Both the position numbers and the translations under genes were made by a program. DNA of 64,000 nt from CAVTQY01 sp963736975 (GTDB lineage: Bacteria > Pseudomonadota > Alphaproteobacteria > Acetobacterales > Acetobacteraceae), in assembly GCA_963736975.1 (NCBI GenBank), contig CAVTQY010000002.1:744001-808000 (forward strand), in the 5' to 3' direction. The notes under the pieces are model-generated. The model made no database searches. It was not told the DNA's origin and saw only the letters and a program-made list of their open reading frames with translations. Shown here piece by piece: positions 37,611 to 46,909 of this stretch (the stretch's first letter is position 1; each line of letters begins with the position of its first letter).

Positions 37611-38066
37611 ATGGCCGGACTACATTTTGAGGAATTCCACGAAGGCCAAGTGTTCGAGCACGCACTCTCGCGCACCGTCACCGAAATGGATAATGTGCTG
37701 TTCAGCTCCCTCACGATGAACCCTCAGCCGTTGCACCTGGACGCGGAATTCGCAAGGACCACCGAGTTCGGCCGCCCGCTGGTGAACAGCCTGTTCACCC
37801 TGGGTTTGTTGATCGGCATGACTGTCGGTGAAACCACTCTCGGCACGACAATCGCGAATCTCGGCATGAGCAAGGTAGATTTTCCCAAGCCGGTCTTCCA
37901 CGGCGACACCATCCGCGCACGCACCACCGTGCGTTCAGTGCGCGCCAGCCGTTCTCGGCCGGATGCCGGCGTGGTGGAGTTCGAGCATCAGGCCTTCAAC
38001 CAGCGGGGCGAGGTCGTCGCCACCTGCTTGCGTGCCGCGTTCATGAAGCGCCGACCGGCAGCGTAA
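37611..38066 (+). CDS. MaoC-family (R)-specific hydratase-like hot-dog protein
   Basis: 151-residue single hot-dog domain. EEFHEGQVFEHALSRTVTEMDNVLFSSLTMNPQPLHLDAEFARTTEFGRPLVNS spans residues 6-60. It holds the family's substrate-proximal Asn-Pro-x-x-x-H-x-D pattern (MNPQPLHLD), which corresponds to the N/D-x4-H dyad of MaoC and mesaconyl-CoA hydratases. It probably hydrates or dehydrates a CoA thioester. Close to phaA but separated by the repeat element, so an operon is uncertain. Followed 10 bases later by the creatininase-family gene. Confidence 0.82.
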   Translation: MAGLHFEEFHEGQVFEHALSRTVTEMDNVLFSSLTMNPQPLHLDAEFARTTEFGRPLVNSLFTLGLLIGMTVGETTLGTTIANLGMSKVDFPKPVFHGDTIRARTTVRSVRASRSRPDAGVVEFEHQAFNQRGEVVATCLRAAFMKRRPAA

Positions 38067-38076
38067 AGGAGGAAAC

Positions 38077-38883
38077 ATGAAGGTCCGCATGAGCGAGCTC
38101 ACCGGTGGTGAGGCCCGCGAGGAGATGGCGCGCAACCCGGTGATCCTGCTGCCGATGGGCAGTCATGAGGATCAGGGTCCGCACGCGCCGATGGGCGATT
38201 ACATGCTGGCCGACGCCATCGCCGAACGCATCGCCAGGCGGGCCGGCGAGCGTGGCACGCGCACGCTGGTGGCGCCCGTGGTCCCCTTCGGCGGCGCCGA
38301 TTATTTCGGCTCGATGCCCGGCGGTATCGCGCTCGGCCAGGCGACGCTGCGGGCGGTGATCGCCGATATGTTGGCGTGTTTGTTGCGGCACGGACTGACG
38401 CGTATCGTCGTTATCAACGGCCACGGCGGTAATGTGCAGGCGATTCATGACGCAACGCATCCCATTTGGGTGCAGCGCAGAATCCTGATCCCCAGCCTGT
38501 ATCTGTGGCGCATCGGCTATTCGCTGCTGCCGGGCATCGTCGGCGCGGAGAAAGCGGCCAAGGTCTCCGGCCATGGCGCCGATCCGCTGACCAGCATAGG
38601 CATGCATCTGTTTCCGCAATTGATGCGCCCCGACCTGGTGCCCGAGCCTTTGCCCGCGCAGCAGGTCCATGGCCTGACGCTCACCGCTTTCGGCGTAGCG
38701 CGCTTCGAAGGCGCCGAGGTCGCGGTTCCCGTCGAGTATCACGAAGTCTCACCGAATGGCGTGCGCGGCGGCGATCCGCGACTCTGCGCGCCCGAGACGG
38801 GTGTCGCGCTGGTCGAGCAACTGACGGAGATCGGCGCGCGGTTCGTGCGGCATTTCGCCGGCGAGACCGGCGCGTCACCGTGA
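38077..38883 (+). CDS. Creatininase-family metal-dependent amidohydrolase
   Basis: 268 residues with the creatininase fold. The metal-ligand region is GSHEDQGPHAPMGDYMLA, with E31, H36 and D41 and the second motif NGHGGN at about 114-119. The usual E-Q-H-G is E-D-Q-G here, so one commonly conserved His is absent while the PH His is kept. Members act on creatinine, formamides of flavin biosynthesis or mycofactocin. AGGAGG precedes the ATG. It overlaps the next gene's GTG start, so the two are coupled. Substrate unknown. Confidence 0.8.
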   Translation: MKVRMSELTGGEAREEMARNPVILLPMGSHEDQGPHAPMGDYMLADAIAERIARRAGERGTRTLVAPVVPFGGADYFGSMPGGIALGQATLRAVIADMLACLLRHGLTRIVVINGHGGNVQAIHDATHPIWVQRRILIPSLYLWRIGYSLLPGIVGAEKAAKVSGHGADPLTSIGMHLFPQLMRPDLVPEPLPAQQVHGLTLTAFGVARFEGAEVAVPVEYHEVSPNGVRGGDPRLCAPETGVALVEQLTEIGARFVRHFAGETGASP

Positions 38884-39308
38884 ACAAATATCTTTTGCAC
38901 GCGGCAAGCGCCGCAAATGTGTGGGTGTATCGCCTGAGCGGCGGCAAGGTGATGGGCCGCTTTCCTTCCGGTGCTCCTGTTTGTCTGCTCACCACTATCG
39001 GCTGCAAGTCGGGCAAGCGCCGCACGGTTCCGTTGCTCTATCTGCAAGACGGCGACGACCTCATTGTCGTGGCCTCGCAGGGCGGCGCCCCGCGGGATCC
39101 CGGATGGTATCGCAACCTCGAAGCCGATCCGAACGGAGAAGTGGAAATCGGGCGCACGCGGTTCACGGTTTCCGCCCGGCGTGTGGACGAGGAGGAAAAA
39201 TCCCGCCTGTGGCCGCGGCTGGTGGCGATCTATCCGCCGTACGAAAGCTACCAACAACGAACGTCGCGCCGCATTCCCGTGATGCGCCTCAGCCGGCTGT
39301 CGGCGTAG
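38880..39308 (+). CDS. Deazaflavin-dependent nitroreductase-family protein (DUF385-like)
   Basis: 142-residue split-beta-barrel protein read from a GTG overlapping the creatininase stop. CLLTTIGCKSGKRRTVPLLYLQDGDDLIVVASQGGAPRDPGWYRNLEADPNGEVEIG is the hallmark of the F420H2-dependent nitroreductase (Ddn) family. F420 is unusual in alphaproteobacteria, so it may bind another flavin or haem. The frame ends RRIPVMRLSRLSA, as in relatives. It converges with the hot-dog gene on the other strand, overlapping by about 20 bases. Confidence 0.82.
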   Translation: MNKYLLHAASAANVWVYRLSGGKVMGRFPSGAPVCLLTTIGCKSGKRRTVPLLYLQDGDDLIVVASQGGAPRDPGWYRNLEADPNGEVEIGRTRFTVSARRVDEEEKSRLWPRLVAIYPPYESYQQRTSRRIPVMRLSRLSA

Positions 39309-40101
39309 CCGCCTGTTCGGCCACCTGCCGCGGCCGATAGATCGCCACGTGCGTTATTCGGGCCACCGCCCGTCCGCTGGCGAGCACCAGCGCGTCGAGG
39401 TCCACGAACCGGTGGCCCTTGTGTTCGTAATTCGCGGCAACCCGCGCACGCACCGATAATTCGTCGCCGACACGCGCCAGTCCCAGATGTTGCACCGTGC
39501 TGCCGACATGCATCCATGGACCAAGCACGACATTATGCCCCAACGCCCAGTTGCAGGTGCGAAGCACAATCGCCGGATGAGCCAGCGACTCGCGCGTATA
39601 GAGTGGGTCGGTCTCCCCGACATCGGCTAGGTATTGCATCACATAGTCGGACGTGAGCATCAGCGGCCGCATACCCAAGTGCGTGCCGGCCGCCAACGAT
39701 GTCTCGTCCGCTTCAGGCCGGTTCTCCGGCGGCGCCGGCGGTATGGCGAACGCGCCTGCCGCTGACGGCGTGGCGGTCAGCGCGGCGATGCCGTGCGCAC
39801 ACCTCTCGCCGCGGCTCTCAACCACAAGAGCTAGACCGTCGTCGGTCGCTTCCGGCAAAACGGCAACCGCGTCCCCGTCGTAAACCGGCTTGATGAAGCG
39901 GCACTCCATCCTGCCGCGCTCCAACCAGGCGCGCCCCCAGCGCGCAGCCGGTGGATGTGTCATATACGCATAGACATCCACCCCCGGAACGAGTCCGCCG
40001 CTAAACCCGAAGCGCCGGGCCACCGAATCGTCGTGGATCTTATTCTCCGATAACTTTGCCGTGTTGTACGCCTGCAGCCGGTACGGCGCGATCCTGTTCA
40101 T
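39289..40101 (-). CDS. Double hot-dog MaoC-like acyl dehydratase
   Basis: 270 residues made of two hot-dog halves. The N-terminal half (SVARRFGFSGGLVPGVDVYAYMTHPPAARWGRAWLERGRMECRFIKPVYDGD) carries the long helix. The C-terminal half is QYLADVGETDPLYTRE...RTCNWALGHNVVLGPWMHVGSTVQHLGLARVGDELSVRARV. The family usually acts on short acyl-CoA esters, but a clear D-x4-H pair is not obvious, so it could be a binding or non-catalytic member. It is the only gene on this strand here, divergent from the sensor kinase with 84 bases between starts. Confidence 0.72.
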   Translation of the reverse strand: MNRIAPYRLQAYNTAKLSENKIHDDSVARRFGFSGGLVPGVDVYAYMTHPPAARWGRAWLERGRMECRFIKPVYDGDAVAVLPEATDDGLALVVESRGERCAHGIAALTATPSAAGAFAIPPAPPENRPEADETSLAAGTHLGMRPLMLTSDYVMQYLADVGETDPLYTRESLAHPAIVLRTCNWALGHNVVLGPWMHVGSTVQHLGLARVGDELSVRARVAANYEHKGHRFVDLDALVLASGRAVARITHVAIYRPRQVAEQAATPTAG

Positions 40102-40185
40102 GCGGCTCCCCCTGGTTCCCGATGGTCACCTGAACGTGACCGAGGCGCTATCGGGCCGCCGCGACGGCGACGATAAGATAACAGC

Positions 40186-42323
40186 ATGTTCCCGACGGCA
40201 CGAACACCGCTTCGCCGGATGTTCAGGCTGCGAGCTTGGCTAGCAGTCTCGGTGCTCGCGCCGTTATTGTTGTGCATTGCCGCGTCATGGTACGACTACC
40301 GCGCGGTGATCGGTCGCGCGCACGACACGATGACTGCAACGACCCATGCGCTCGCCGAGCATGGCAAAGCCGTCCTGCAAACCGCGGCGCTCGCATTGGA
40401 CCTTCAGCTCAATCGCATCCAGACCATGACCTGGCCGCAAATTGGCGACCCGCAGGATGTGCATGATTTCCTGGCAGGGCTCGTGCGGGAACTCCCTCAG
40501 CTGCAATCGGCCTTCTATGTCGATGCCAAGGGCTACAATTCGGCCAGCAGCCGCGAATTTCCGATGCACCCGTACGATGACCGCCAACGCCCCTATTTTC
40601 AGGCTGCGGAGAAGGGGGAGACGGGCCTCTACGTGAGCGCGCCGTTTCGCGGGCAGGCGGCCGGCACGCTCGGCTTCGTGATTAGCCGGGCACGCATGAT
40701 CAACGGGCAGTTTGATGGCCTCGCTGCGGTGACTCTCTCACCCGAGTATTTCCGTGACTTCTATGAAACCGTGCTGCGACGGCGCGAAGGCAGCGCAGCC
40801 TTGCTGATGCGTGCAGACGGTACGGTGCTGATGCGCTATCCGCCGGAACCGCGGTTGGATTACGTGCTCCCTCCTCAGGCGCCGATCATGCATGCCCTGG
40901 CCAGCGGTCGCGCCCAGGACGTGTTGGAGGTGATCTCGATCGTAACCGGCAAGCCAAGGCTGCTCGCCTACCGTGAAATCCCAGAAACCGGCCTGGTAGT
41001 TGCCTATTCCATCGACCTGGGTCAGGTCCTGATGGAATGGTACGAGCACGTCGCGATCTTCGCCGGTTTCGCCGCGTTCACCTGCTGCGCGTTGCTGCTG
41101 ACCGCTCGGCGAGCCATGTGGCAGGCTGAGCAAGAGCAACTCGGCCTGCAGGCATTGCTCGACGAGACCGAACGCCGGCGGCGCGCCGAGGAGGCGTTGC
41201 AGCAGCCAGCAAAATGGAGGCGCTGGGTCAGCTCACCGGCGGCGTCGCGCACGACTTCAACAACCTGCTCGCCGCCGTGCTGGGCTCGCTCGAGCTGGTA
41301 CTTCGTCGTGTGACGGATGCAACCATACGACGGCAGCTCGGCATCGCCCAGCAGGCGGCGGAGCGTGGAGCCCGCCTGACCGCGCAGATGCTTGCTTTCG
41401 CCCGCAAACAACCCATCGAGCCGGAGCCGGTCGATGCCAACGCTGTCATCCGCAACACGGACGAGTTGCTGCGGCGCACATGCGGGTCGATGGTCCAACT
41501 GCAGTACGAGCTCGGCGACGGACTTTGGCACGCGATGGCGGATGCGATGCAGCTCGAATTGGCATTGCTCAACCTGCTGGCCAATGCACGCGACGCCATG
41601 CCGGCTGGCGGAAAGGTCATCCTGCGCACGCGCAATGTCCCCGCTGGGCCTAGCATGCCCGCCGGTCTGGTGGAACGCGATCACGTGCTGATCGCGGTCG
41701 CCGATACGGGTTCCGGTATGCCGCCCGAAGTGCTGAGTCGCGCCTTCGAACCGTTCTTCACTACCAAGGGCCGCGGCAAAGGGACCGGCCTCGGCCTGTC
41801 GATGGTGTATGGCTTCGCCGAACAGTTCGGTGGCCACGCCACGATCGATAGTGCGCCGGGCCGAGGCACCACCGTTACTCTCTACCTCACGCGCACCGAG
41901 CCGCGCACCGGTCCTCCGCCATCCGGACCCTCCACGGAGAAGCAATCACGTCAACTGCATGTCCTGCTGGTCGATGACGATCCGGCGGTACGTGTCTCCG
42001 CCGGAGACATGCTATCGGAGCTGGGCCACACAGTTACGACCACGGATGGCGGGACGGCCGCTATTGCATCGCTGGAGGCCGGCCAGAGATTCGACCTGCT
42101 GCTGGTGGACTTCGTCATGCCGGACATCGACGGCGGCGCTGTTGCCACTGCCGCGCGTCGTCTGTATCCGAACCTGCCGATCCTGTTTATGACCGGCTAT
42201 GCGGAGGAGGAATCTCTGCAACGCTGGGTCGTCCAGGGTTATCGCGTGCTGGACAAACCGTTCGATCTCGCCGCCCTGGCCGCCGCGATGCGCGATGTAC
42301 TCTACAGCATGCAGACGGGCTAG
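40186..42323 (+). CDS. Hybrid sensor histidine kinase with Cache-type sensor and receiver domain, frameshifted
   Basis: Membrane sensor kinase of about 712 residues once repaired. Helix 1 covers about 16-35, followed by a periplasmic Cache-like domain (about 40-275, with QSAFYVDAKGYNSASS and RPYFQAAEKGETGLYVSAPF). Helix 2 covers about 285-307, then a short coiled coil EETERRRRAEEALQQ-type. One base is missing at about 41207. The next frame continues SKMEALGQLTGGVAHDFNN, containing the phosphorylated His. Then come the HATPase motifs (NLLANARDA, DTGSGMPPE, GTGLGLS) and a C-terminal receiver (HVLLVDDDPAVR, phospho-Asp in LLLVDFVMPDIDG, Lys in LDKPF). No cognate response regulator is adjacent. 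Converges with dut. Confidence 0.85.
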
Positions 42324-42335
42324 CCGGAAGCAACC

Positions 42336-42782
42336 CTATACCCCCGTACTCCCGAACCCCCCAACGTCCCGCGCGGTCGGCGCCAGCGCCTCCACCTCGT
42401 GCCATCGGGCGCGCGTAACCGGCGCCAGGACAGCCTGCGCCACCCGCGCACCGCGTTCAACAGTGAACGGTGCATCTCCAGCATTCAGCATGATGATCTG
42501 AATCTCGCCGCGATAATCCTCATCGATCGTGCCGGGACTGTTGGGCAGCACGATGCCGTGGCGCAGCGCCAGGCCCGAGCGGGGGCGGATCTGAAGCTCG
42601 TACCCGGGCGGCAGAGCGATCGTGAGCCCGGTCGGGATTAGCGTCCGCTGCCCCGGGCCGATCGTTACCGGCGCATCGACCGCGGCCAGCAGGTCCATGC
42701 CGGCCGCTCCCTCCGTGGCATACGACGGCAGCGGCAGGCCGGCGGCGTGCGGCAGACGGCGGATCGAGATCGGGATCGTCAT
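42336..42782 (-). CDS. dut: dUTP diphosphatase
   Basis: 148-residue trimeric dUTPase, hydrolysing dUTP to dUMP and keeping uracil out of DNA. All five motifs are readable: ATEGAAGMDLLAA, RPRSGLALRHGI, NSPGTIDEDYRGEI, RVAQAVLAPV and the C-terminal RDVGGFGSTG. Start ATG at 42782 overlaps the coaBC stop (ATGA), the common coaBC-dut arrangement in alphaproteobacteria. Complete and of the normal length. Confidence 0.95.
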   Translation of the reverse strand: MTIPISIRRLPHAAGLPLPSYATEGAAGMDLLAAVDAPVTIGPGQRTLIPTGLTIALPPGYELQIRPRSGLALRHGIVLPNSPGTIDEDYRGEIQIIMLNAGDAPFTVERGARVAQAVLAPVTRARWHEVEALAPTARDVGGFGSTGV

Positions 42783-43993
42783 GCCAGAGCCTCCGCGATA
42801 CGGGTGGCGAGGCGGTCTGCCACCTCCTGTTTCGGTAGGCGCGGCCAGTCCTCTACGCCCTCCGCGGTGATCAGGTGAATCGCATTCTCCTCGCCGCCCA
42901 TAATCCCGCTGGCCGGAGACACATCGTTTGCAACGATCCAGTCGCACCCTTTGCGCACGCGCTTCGACGCGGCGTTGGCAAGTAGGTCGTCGGTTTCGGC
43001 GGCGAAGCCGATGACAAGCCCCGGCCGGCGCGGGCCCGCTTGCGACAGGATAGCGAGGATATCGGGGTTGGGCACCAGTTCCAGCGCCGGCGGCGCGGCG
43101 TCCCCCCGCTTCTTGATCTTGCCCGTCGCCGTTCGGGCGACCCGCCAATCCGCCACCGCGGCCGCGCAGACCGCGACATCGGCGGGCAGCGCCGCCAGGC
43201 ACGCATCCAGCATCTCGGCCGCCGTCTCTACCCGGCGAACGGCAACACCGGGCCGATCCGGGACCGTCACCGGACCGCTCACCAGCGTCACCCGCGCGCC
43301 ACGCGCCGCCAGGGCCGCGGCGATGGCGTGGCCCTGCCGCCCGCTCGATCGGTTGGCGATGTAACGAACCGGGTCGATCGGCTCGTGCGTCGGGCCGCTG
43401 GTCACCAAAGCATGCCGGCCGGACAAAGGATGCACGGGCGAGAGCAGCGCCTCGATCGCCGCAAGGATCGCAGGCGGCTCCGGAAGCCGGCCGAAGCCAT
43501 ATTCGTTGCAGGCCATCGCGCCCTCGTCCGGCCCGACGACATGGACCCCGCGCTGCGTCAGCACCGCCATGTTCGCTTGCGTTGCCGCATGCAGCCACAT
43601 CCGCACATTCATCGCCGGCGCCACCAGCACAGGCTTGTCCGTCGCCAGCAGAAGAGTGCCGGCGAGATCGCCGGCAAGCCCCGCGGCCATCCGTGCCAGG
43701 ATATCGGCCGAGGCCGGCGCCACCACGATCAGGTCGGCGCTGCGCGAGAGCTGGATATGGCCCATCTCGCTCTCGTCAGTCAGCGAAAACAGGTCGCGGT
43801 ACACTTTGTTCTCGCTCAACGCCTGCAGCGACAGCGGCGTGACGAACTCGCCGCCGGCCGCGGTCAGCACGCAGGTTACGGCGCAGTCGCGCGCGCGCAA
43901 CAGCCGAATCAACTCCAGCGCCTTGTAGGCAGCAATACCGCCCGACACGATCAGCAGCACGCGCTTGCCGGCGATCCCGCTCACAACCGCCAC
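42779..43993 (-). CDS. coaBC: Bifunctional phosphopantothenoylcysteine decarboxylase / phosphopantothenate-cysteine ligase
   Basis: 404-residue coenzyme A biosynthesis enzyme. The N-terminal CoaC flavoprotein has GGIAAYKALELIR, a His in the SRSADLIVVAPASADILARMA region, the PAMNVRMW loop and the ACNEYGFGRLPEP segment. The C-terminal CoaB half starts around HALVTSGPTHEPIDPVRYIANRSSG and includes AAVADWRV and KIKK. GTG at 43993 gives the length shown. A second GTG at 43984 overlapping the ubiE stop is an equally plausible start. Middle gene of ubiE-coaBC-dut. Confidence 0.93.
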   Translation of the reverse strand: MAVVSGIAGKRVLLIVSGGIAAYKALELIRLLRARDCAVTCVLTAAGGEFVTPLSLQALSENKVYRDLFSLTDESEMGHIQLSRSADLIVVAPASADILARMAAGLAGDLAGTLLLATDKPVLVAPAMNVRMWLHAATQANMAVLTQRGVHVVGPDEGAMACNEYGFGRLPEPPAILAAIEALLSPVHPLSGRHALVTSGPTHEPIDPVRYIANRSSGRQGHAIAAALAARGARVTLVSGPVTVPDRPGVAVRRVETAAEMLDACLAALPADVAVCAAAVADWRVARTATGKIKKRGDAAPPALELVPNPDILAILSQAGPRRPGLVIGFAAETDDLLANAASKRVRKGCDWIVANDVSPASGIMGGEENAIHLITAEGVEDWPRLPKQEVADRLATRIAEALA

Positions 43994-44748
43994 CCCGAAT
44001 GGATCGCGACGATGCCGCCGGACAGGTTGCGTATATCGACTTTGGCGAAGCCGGCATCGCTCAGCATCGCGCCCAGCGTCTCCTGGTCGGGAAACGTGCG
44101 GATGCTCTCGGCGAGGTAGCGGTAGCTCTCGGCATCCTTGGCCACCAGTGCGCCGACCCGCGGCAGCATGCGGAACGACCAGGCGTCGTAAACCGGCGTG
44201 AAGGCAGCGACCTGCAGTCGGCTGAACTCCAGGCAGAAGAAGCGCCCGCCGGGCCGCAACACGCGGCGCGCCTCCGCGAGCACGGCCGGTTTGTCGGTGC
44301 AGTTGCGCAGCCCGAAGGCGATGGCGACGCGATCGAACGTGCGGTCCGGCAGCGGCAGCCGCTCAGCGTCAGCCGCCAGCAGGGCGAGATCGCCGATCAG
44401 GCTGCGCGACAGCGCGCGGCGGCCGGCGATCGCAAGCATGCTCGCATTGATGTCCGACAGCACCGCCATGCCACCGCCGGCGGCAAGCCAGCCCAGCGTG
44501 ACGTCGCCGGTACCGCCGGCAAGGTCCAGCAGCATCCGGCCCGGACGCGGATCGAGCGCGGTGAGCAGAATGCGCTTCCACGCTCGATGAATGCCGAGCG
44601 ACATCAGGTCGTTCATCAGGTCGTAGCGCGGCGCGACGCTGTCGAAGACAGCGCGCACCATGCCGCGTTTCGCGCTCACCGGAACGCGGCGGTAGCCGAA
44701 ATCGGTGCTCCGCTCCGCTTTGGGTTCGATCGCAGGGTTGTCGCTCAT
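43981..44748 (-). CDS. ubiE: Ubiquinone/menaquinone biosynthesis C-methyltransferase
   Basis: 255-residue SAM-dependent methyltransferase of the quinone pathway. The N-terminal GYRRVPVSAKRGMVRAVFDSVAPRYDLMNDLMSLGIHRAWK is a UbiE signature. SAM-binding LDLAGGTGDV is at about 94-103 and the second signature is RVLRPGGRFFCLEFS. It ends NLSGGIVAIHSGWRL. ATG at 44748 is divergent from mutM, with 30 bases between starts. The stop is within the start region of coaBC. In an alphaproteobacterium it serves ubiquinone synthesis. Confidence 0.94.
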   Translation of the reverse strand: MSDNPAIEPKAERSTDFGYRRVPVSAKRGMVRAVFDSVAPRYDLMNDLMSLGIHRAWKRILLTALDPRPGRMLLDLAGGTGDVTLGWLAAGGGMAVLSDINASMLAIAGRRALSRSLIGDLALLAADAERLPLPDRTFDRVAIAFGLRNCTDKPAVLAEARRVLRPGGRFFCLEFSRLQVAAFTPVYDAWSFRMLPRVGALVAKDAESYRYLAESIRTFPDQETLGAMLSDAGFAKVDIRNLSGGIVAIHSGWRL

Positions 44749-44778
44749 GCGACGCTCCGTATAGCCTGTCGCGGCACC

Positions 44779-45616
44779 ATGCCGGAACTCCCCGAGGTCG
44801 AAACCGTGATGCGAGGCCTGCGCCCGCGGCTCGAAGGGCGGCTGATCGTGCACGCGGCGACGCATCGCCCGGACCTGCGCTGGGCTTTCCCCGAAGGGAC
44901 TCACGCAAAAACTGACCGGCGCGCGTGTGGCCGGATTCCGTCGGCGCGGGAAATACATCTTCATGCGCCTGGATGATGGTTGGTCGGTGCTGCTGCATCT
45001 CGGCATGTCGGGGCGGATCGCGATCACGCGCGCCGGCAGCAACACGCCGGTGCCGCACGAACACCTGGTGTTGGAAATGGACGACGGCTGGCGCCTCGGG
45101 TTCGTCGATGCGCGTCGGTTCGGCTTTGTCGATCTGGTGCCCACCGCGGCGGAAGACCAGCACCGGCTGGTCGCCGGCATGGGACCGGAGCCTTTGTGCG
45201 AGGCGTTCACGCCATCACTGCTGTCCTCGGCGCTGGCCGGGAAACGCACCCCCGTCAAGGCGGCGTTGCTGGATCAGGGTGTCGTCGCCGGCATGGGCAA
45301 CATCTATGTTTGCGAGGCGTTGTTCCGAGCCGGTATCAGCCCGCGCCGTTTGGCTCACACGGTGGCCGGCACGCGTGCCACGCGGCTGGTTCCGGCAATC
45401 AAGGCGACACTCACGGAGGCGATCGCCGCCGGCGGCTCCAGCCTGCGCGACTACGTGCAACCGCACGGCGAACTTGGCTATTTCCAGCATGCATGGAAAG
45501 TCTATGGCCGGGAGGGCGAGCGCTGTGAACACTGCCCGGGTCGTCCCTGCCGCGGCATCGCGCGCATTGTGCAGTCGGGCCGCAGCACTTTCTATTGTCC
45601 CCGCGTCCAACGCTGA
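44779..45616 (+). CDS. mutM: Formamidopyrimidine-DNA glycosylase, frameshifted, with an atypical zinc finger
   Basis: Base-excision enzyme removing 8-oxoguanine. Catalytic P2-E3 are in MPELPEVETVMRGL. The beta-hairpin Lys lies in FRRRGKYIFMRL and the H2TH helix includes QGVVAGMGNIYVCEALF. After FPEG an extra A at about 44899 breaks the frame, and LTQKLTGARVAGF continues in the next. Repaired length is about 278. The C-terminal zinc finger reads CEHCPGRPCRG...FYCPRVQR, so the fourth ligand, normally Cys in CPxCQ, is Val, although an extra Cys is present in CPGRPC. It sits in the usual ubiE/mutM/ech/rpsT/dnaA neighbourhood. Sequence error is suspected for the frameshift. Confidence 0.88.
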
Positions 45617-45658
45617 ACCCTCACCCGGTTCGCTTGCGCGAACCAGATGGAGATGAAT

Positions 45659-46441
45659 ATGGCCGACACATTCGCAACCATCCTGGTCGAGACGCACGGG
45701 CCGGTCGGGGTCATCCGGCTCAACCGTCCGCAGGCACTGAACGCTCTGTGCGACGCTCTGATGGAAGAGCTGGGCCGGCAATTGCTCGCCTTCGATGCGG
45801 ATCCGGCCATCGGCGCGATCGTGTTGACCGGAAACGAAAAGGCCTTCGCCGCAGGCGCGGATATCAAGGAGATGCGGGAGCGCACGCATCCCAAGGCGCT
45901 GATGGAGGACTTCATCGGCGCGCGCTGGGAAACCGTGTTGCGGGTGAAAAAACCGGTCATTGCCGCGGTGGCCGGCTTCGCGCTTGGCGGGGGTTGCGAG
46001 CTCGCGATGATGTGCGACATCATCCTGGCGGCGGACACGGCGAAATTCGGCCAGCCGGAGATCAATCTCGGCGTGCTGCCCGGTGCCGGCGGCACGCAGC
46101 GATTGACCCGCGCGGTCGGCAAGTCGAAGGCAATGGAAATGATCCTGACCGCTCGCATGATCGATGCGGTGGAAGCGGAGCGGTGCAACCTTGTCGCGCG
46201 CGTGTTTCCGGCCGATCAGTTGCTGCCTCAGGCGATGACAATGGCCGAAAAAATCGCCGGCCTGTCGCCGGTGGCGGTCGCGCTGGCGAAACAGGCGGTG
46301 AATCGTGCCTTCGAGACGACGTTGATCGAGGGGGTGCGCTACGAGCGCGCCTTGTTCCTGTCGCTGTTCGGCACGCCGGATCAGCAGGAAGGGATGGCGG
46401 CCTTTGTGGAGAAGCGCAAACCGGCCTTCCGCAAGGGCTGA
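45659..46441 (+). CDS. Enoyl-CoA hydratase
   Basis: 260-residue crotonase-fold hydratase. The oxyanion-hole loop is KAFAAGADIKEM and GFALGGGCELAMMCDI. The two catalytic glutamates are present in GCELAMMCD and FGQPEINLGVLPGAGGTQRL. ATG at 45659 (MADTFATILVE) fits the family N-terminus; a second ATG lies 12 bases earlier. Located 43 bases after mutM and before rpsT, an arrangement conserved in Rhodospirillales. Acts in fatty-acid beta-oxidation, hydrating trans-2-enoyl-CoA. Confidence 0.9.
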   Translation: MADTFATILVETHGPVGVIRLNRPQALNALCDALMEELGRQLLAFDADPAIGAIVLTGNEKAFAAGADIKEMRERTHPKALMEDFIGARWETVLRVKKPVIAAVAGFALGGGCELAMMCDIILAADTAKFGQPEINLGVLPGAGGTQRLTRAVGKSKAMEMILTARMIDAVEAERCNLVARVFPADQLLPQAMTMAEKIAGLSPVAVALAKQAVNRAFETTLIEGVRYERALFLSLFGTPDQQEGMAAFVEKRKPAFRKG

Positions 46442-46451
46442 GGTCGGTTGC

Positions 46452-46480
46452 TTGACACCGCTTCACGCGCTGCCTAGAAC
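46452..46480 (+). promoter_or_regulatory. Sigma-70 type promoter upstream of rpsT
   Basis: TTGACA at 46452-46457 and TAGAAC at 46475-46480 are separated by exactly 17 bases, matching the alphaproteobacterial housekeeping consensus. The rpsT ATG is 70 bases downstream of the -10 element. Confidence 0.7.
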
Positions 46481-46550
46481 CCCGCTCTTCCGCGCGGCCC
46501 CGCTGCTGGTAGGGGCTGCTCACCAACTGCTATTGAACGAACAGAGACGC

Positions 46551-46823
46551 ATGGCCAACACCGCATCCGCGCGAAAGCGCATTCGTCAGACGATAGTTCG
46601 GACGGCGCGCAACAAGGCGCGCAAATCGCGTATGCGCACATTCGTCAAGAAAGTGGAGTTGGCAATTGCCGGCGGTGACCAGGCCGCTGCCGCGGCTGCG
46701 TTGCACGACGCGCAGCCTGAGATGCAGCGTGCTGCGGCCAAAGGGGTGGTGCATCGCAACACCGTTGCGCGCAAGCTCTCCCGGTTGTCGGCCCGCATAA
46801 GGGACCTTGCTCCGGCCACCTGA
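46551..46823 (+). CDS. rpsT: 30S ribosomal protein S20
   Basis: 90-residue, Lys/Arg/Ala-rich helical protein binding the 5' domain of 16S rRNA. MANTASARKRIRQ at the start and VHRNTVARKLSRLSARI near the end are the family's conserved ends. A clear promoter lies upstream and a strong hairpin terminator downstream, so it is a single-gene unit. Adjacent to dnaA, as in many alphaproteobacteria. Confidence 0.96.
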   Translation: MANTASARKRIRQTIVRTARNKARKSRMRTFVKKVELAIAGGDQAAAAAALHDAQPEMQRAAAKGVVHRNTVARKLSRLSARIRDLAPAT

Positions 46824-46828
46824 CCCCG

Positions 46829-46849
46829 CCCGGTCGCACGCCGACCGGG
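46829..46849 (+). terminator. Hairpin after rpsT
   Basis: CCCGGTCG and CGACCGGG form an 8-base perfect stem with a 5-base loop, six bases after the rpsT stop. No T-run follows, so it may act with the second hairpin downstream. Confidence 0.5.
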
Positions 46850-46884
46850 TTGCCGGCAGCCCAATTCGTTTTCGCCCGAGGAAC

Positions 46885-46909
46885 GCGGCGCCCAAGCAAA
46901 GGGCGCCGC
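46885..46909 (+). terminator. Strong GC hairpin, probable rpsT terminator
   Basis: GCGGCGCCC, a 7-base A-rich loop and GGGCGCCGC form a perfect 9-base stem, followed by TTGT. It is 61 bases beyond the rpsT stop and the second hairpin in this gap. Confidence 0.6.
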
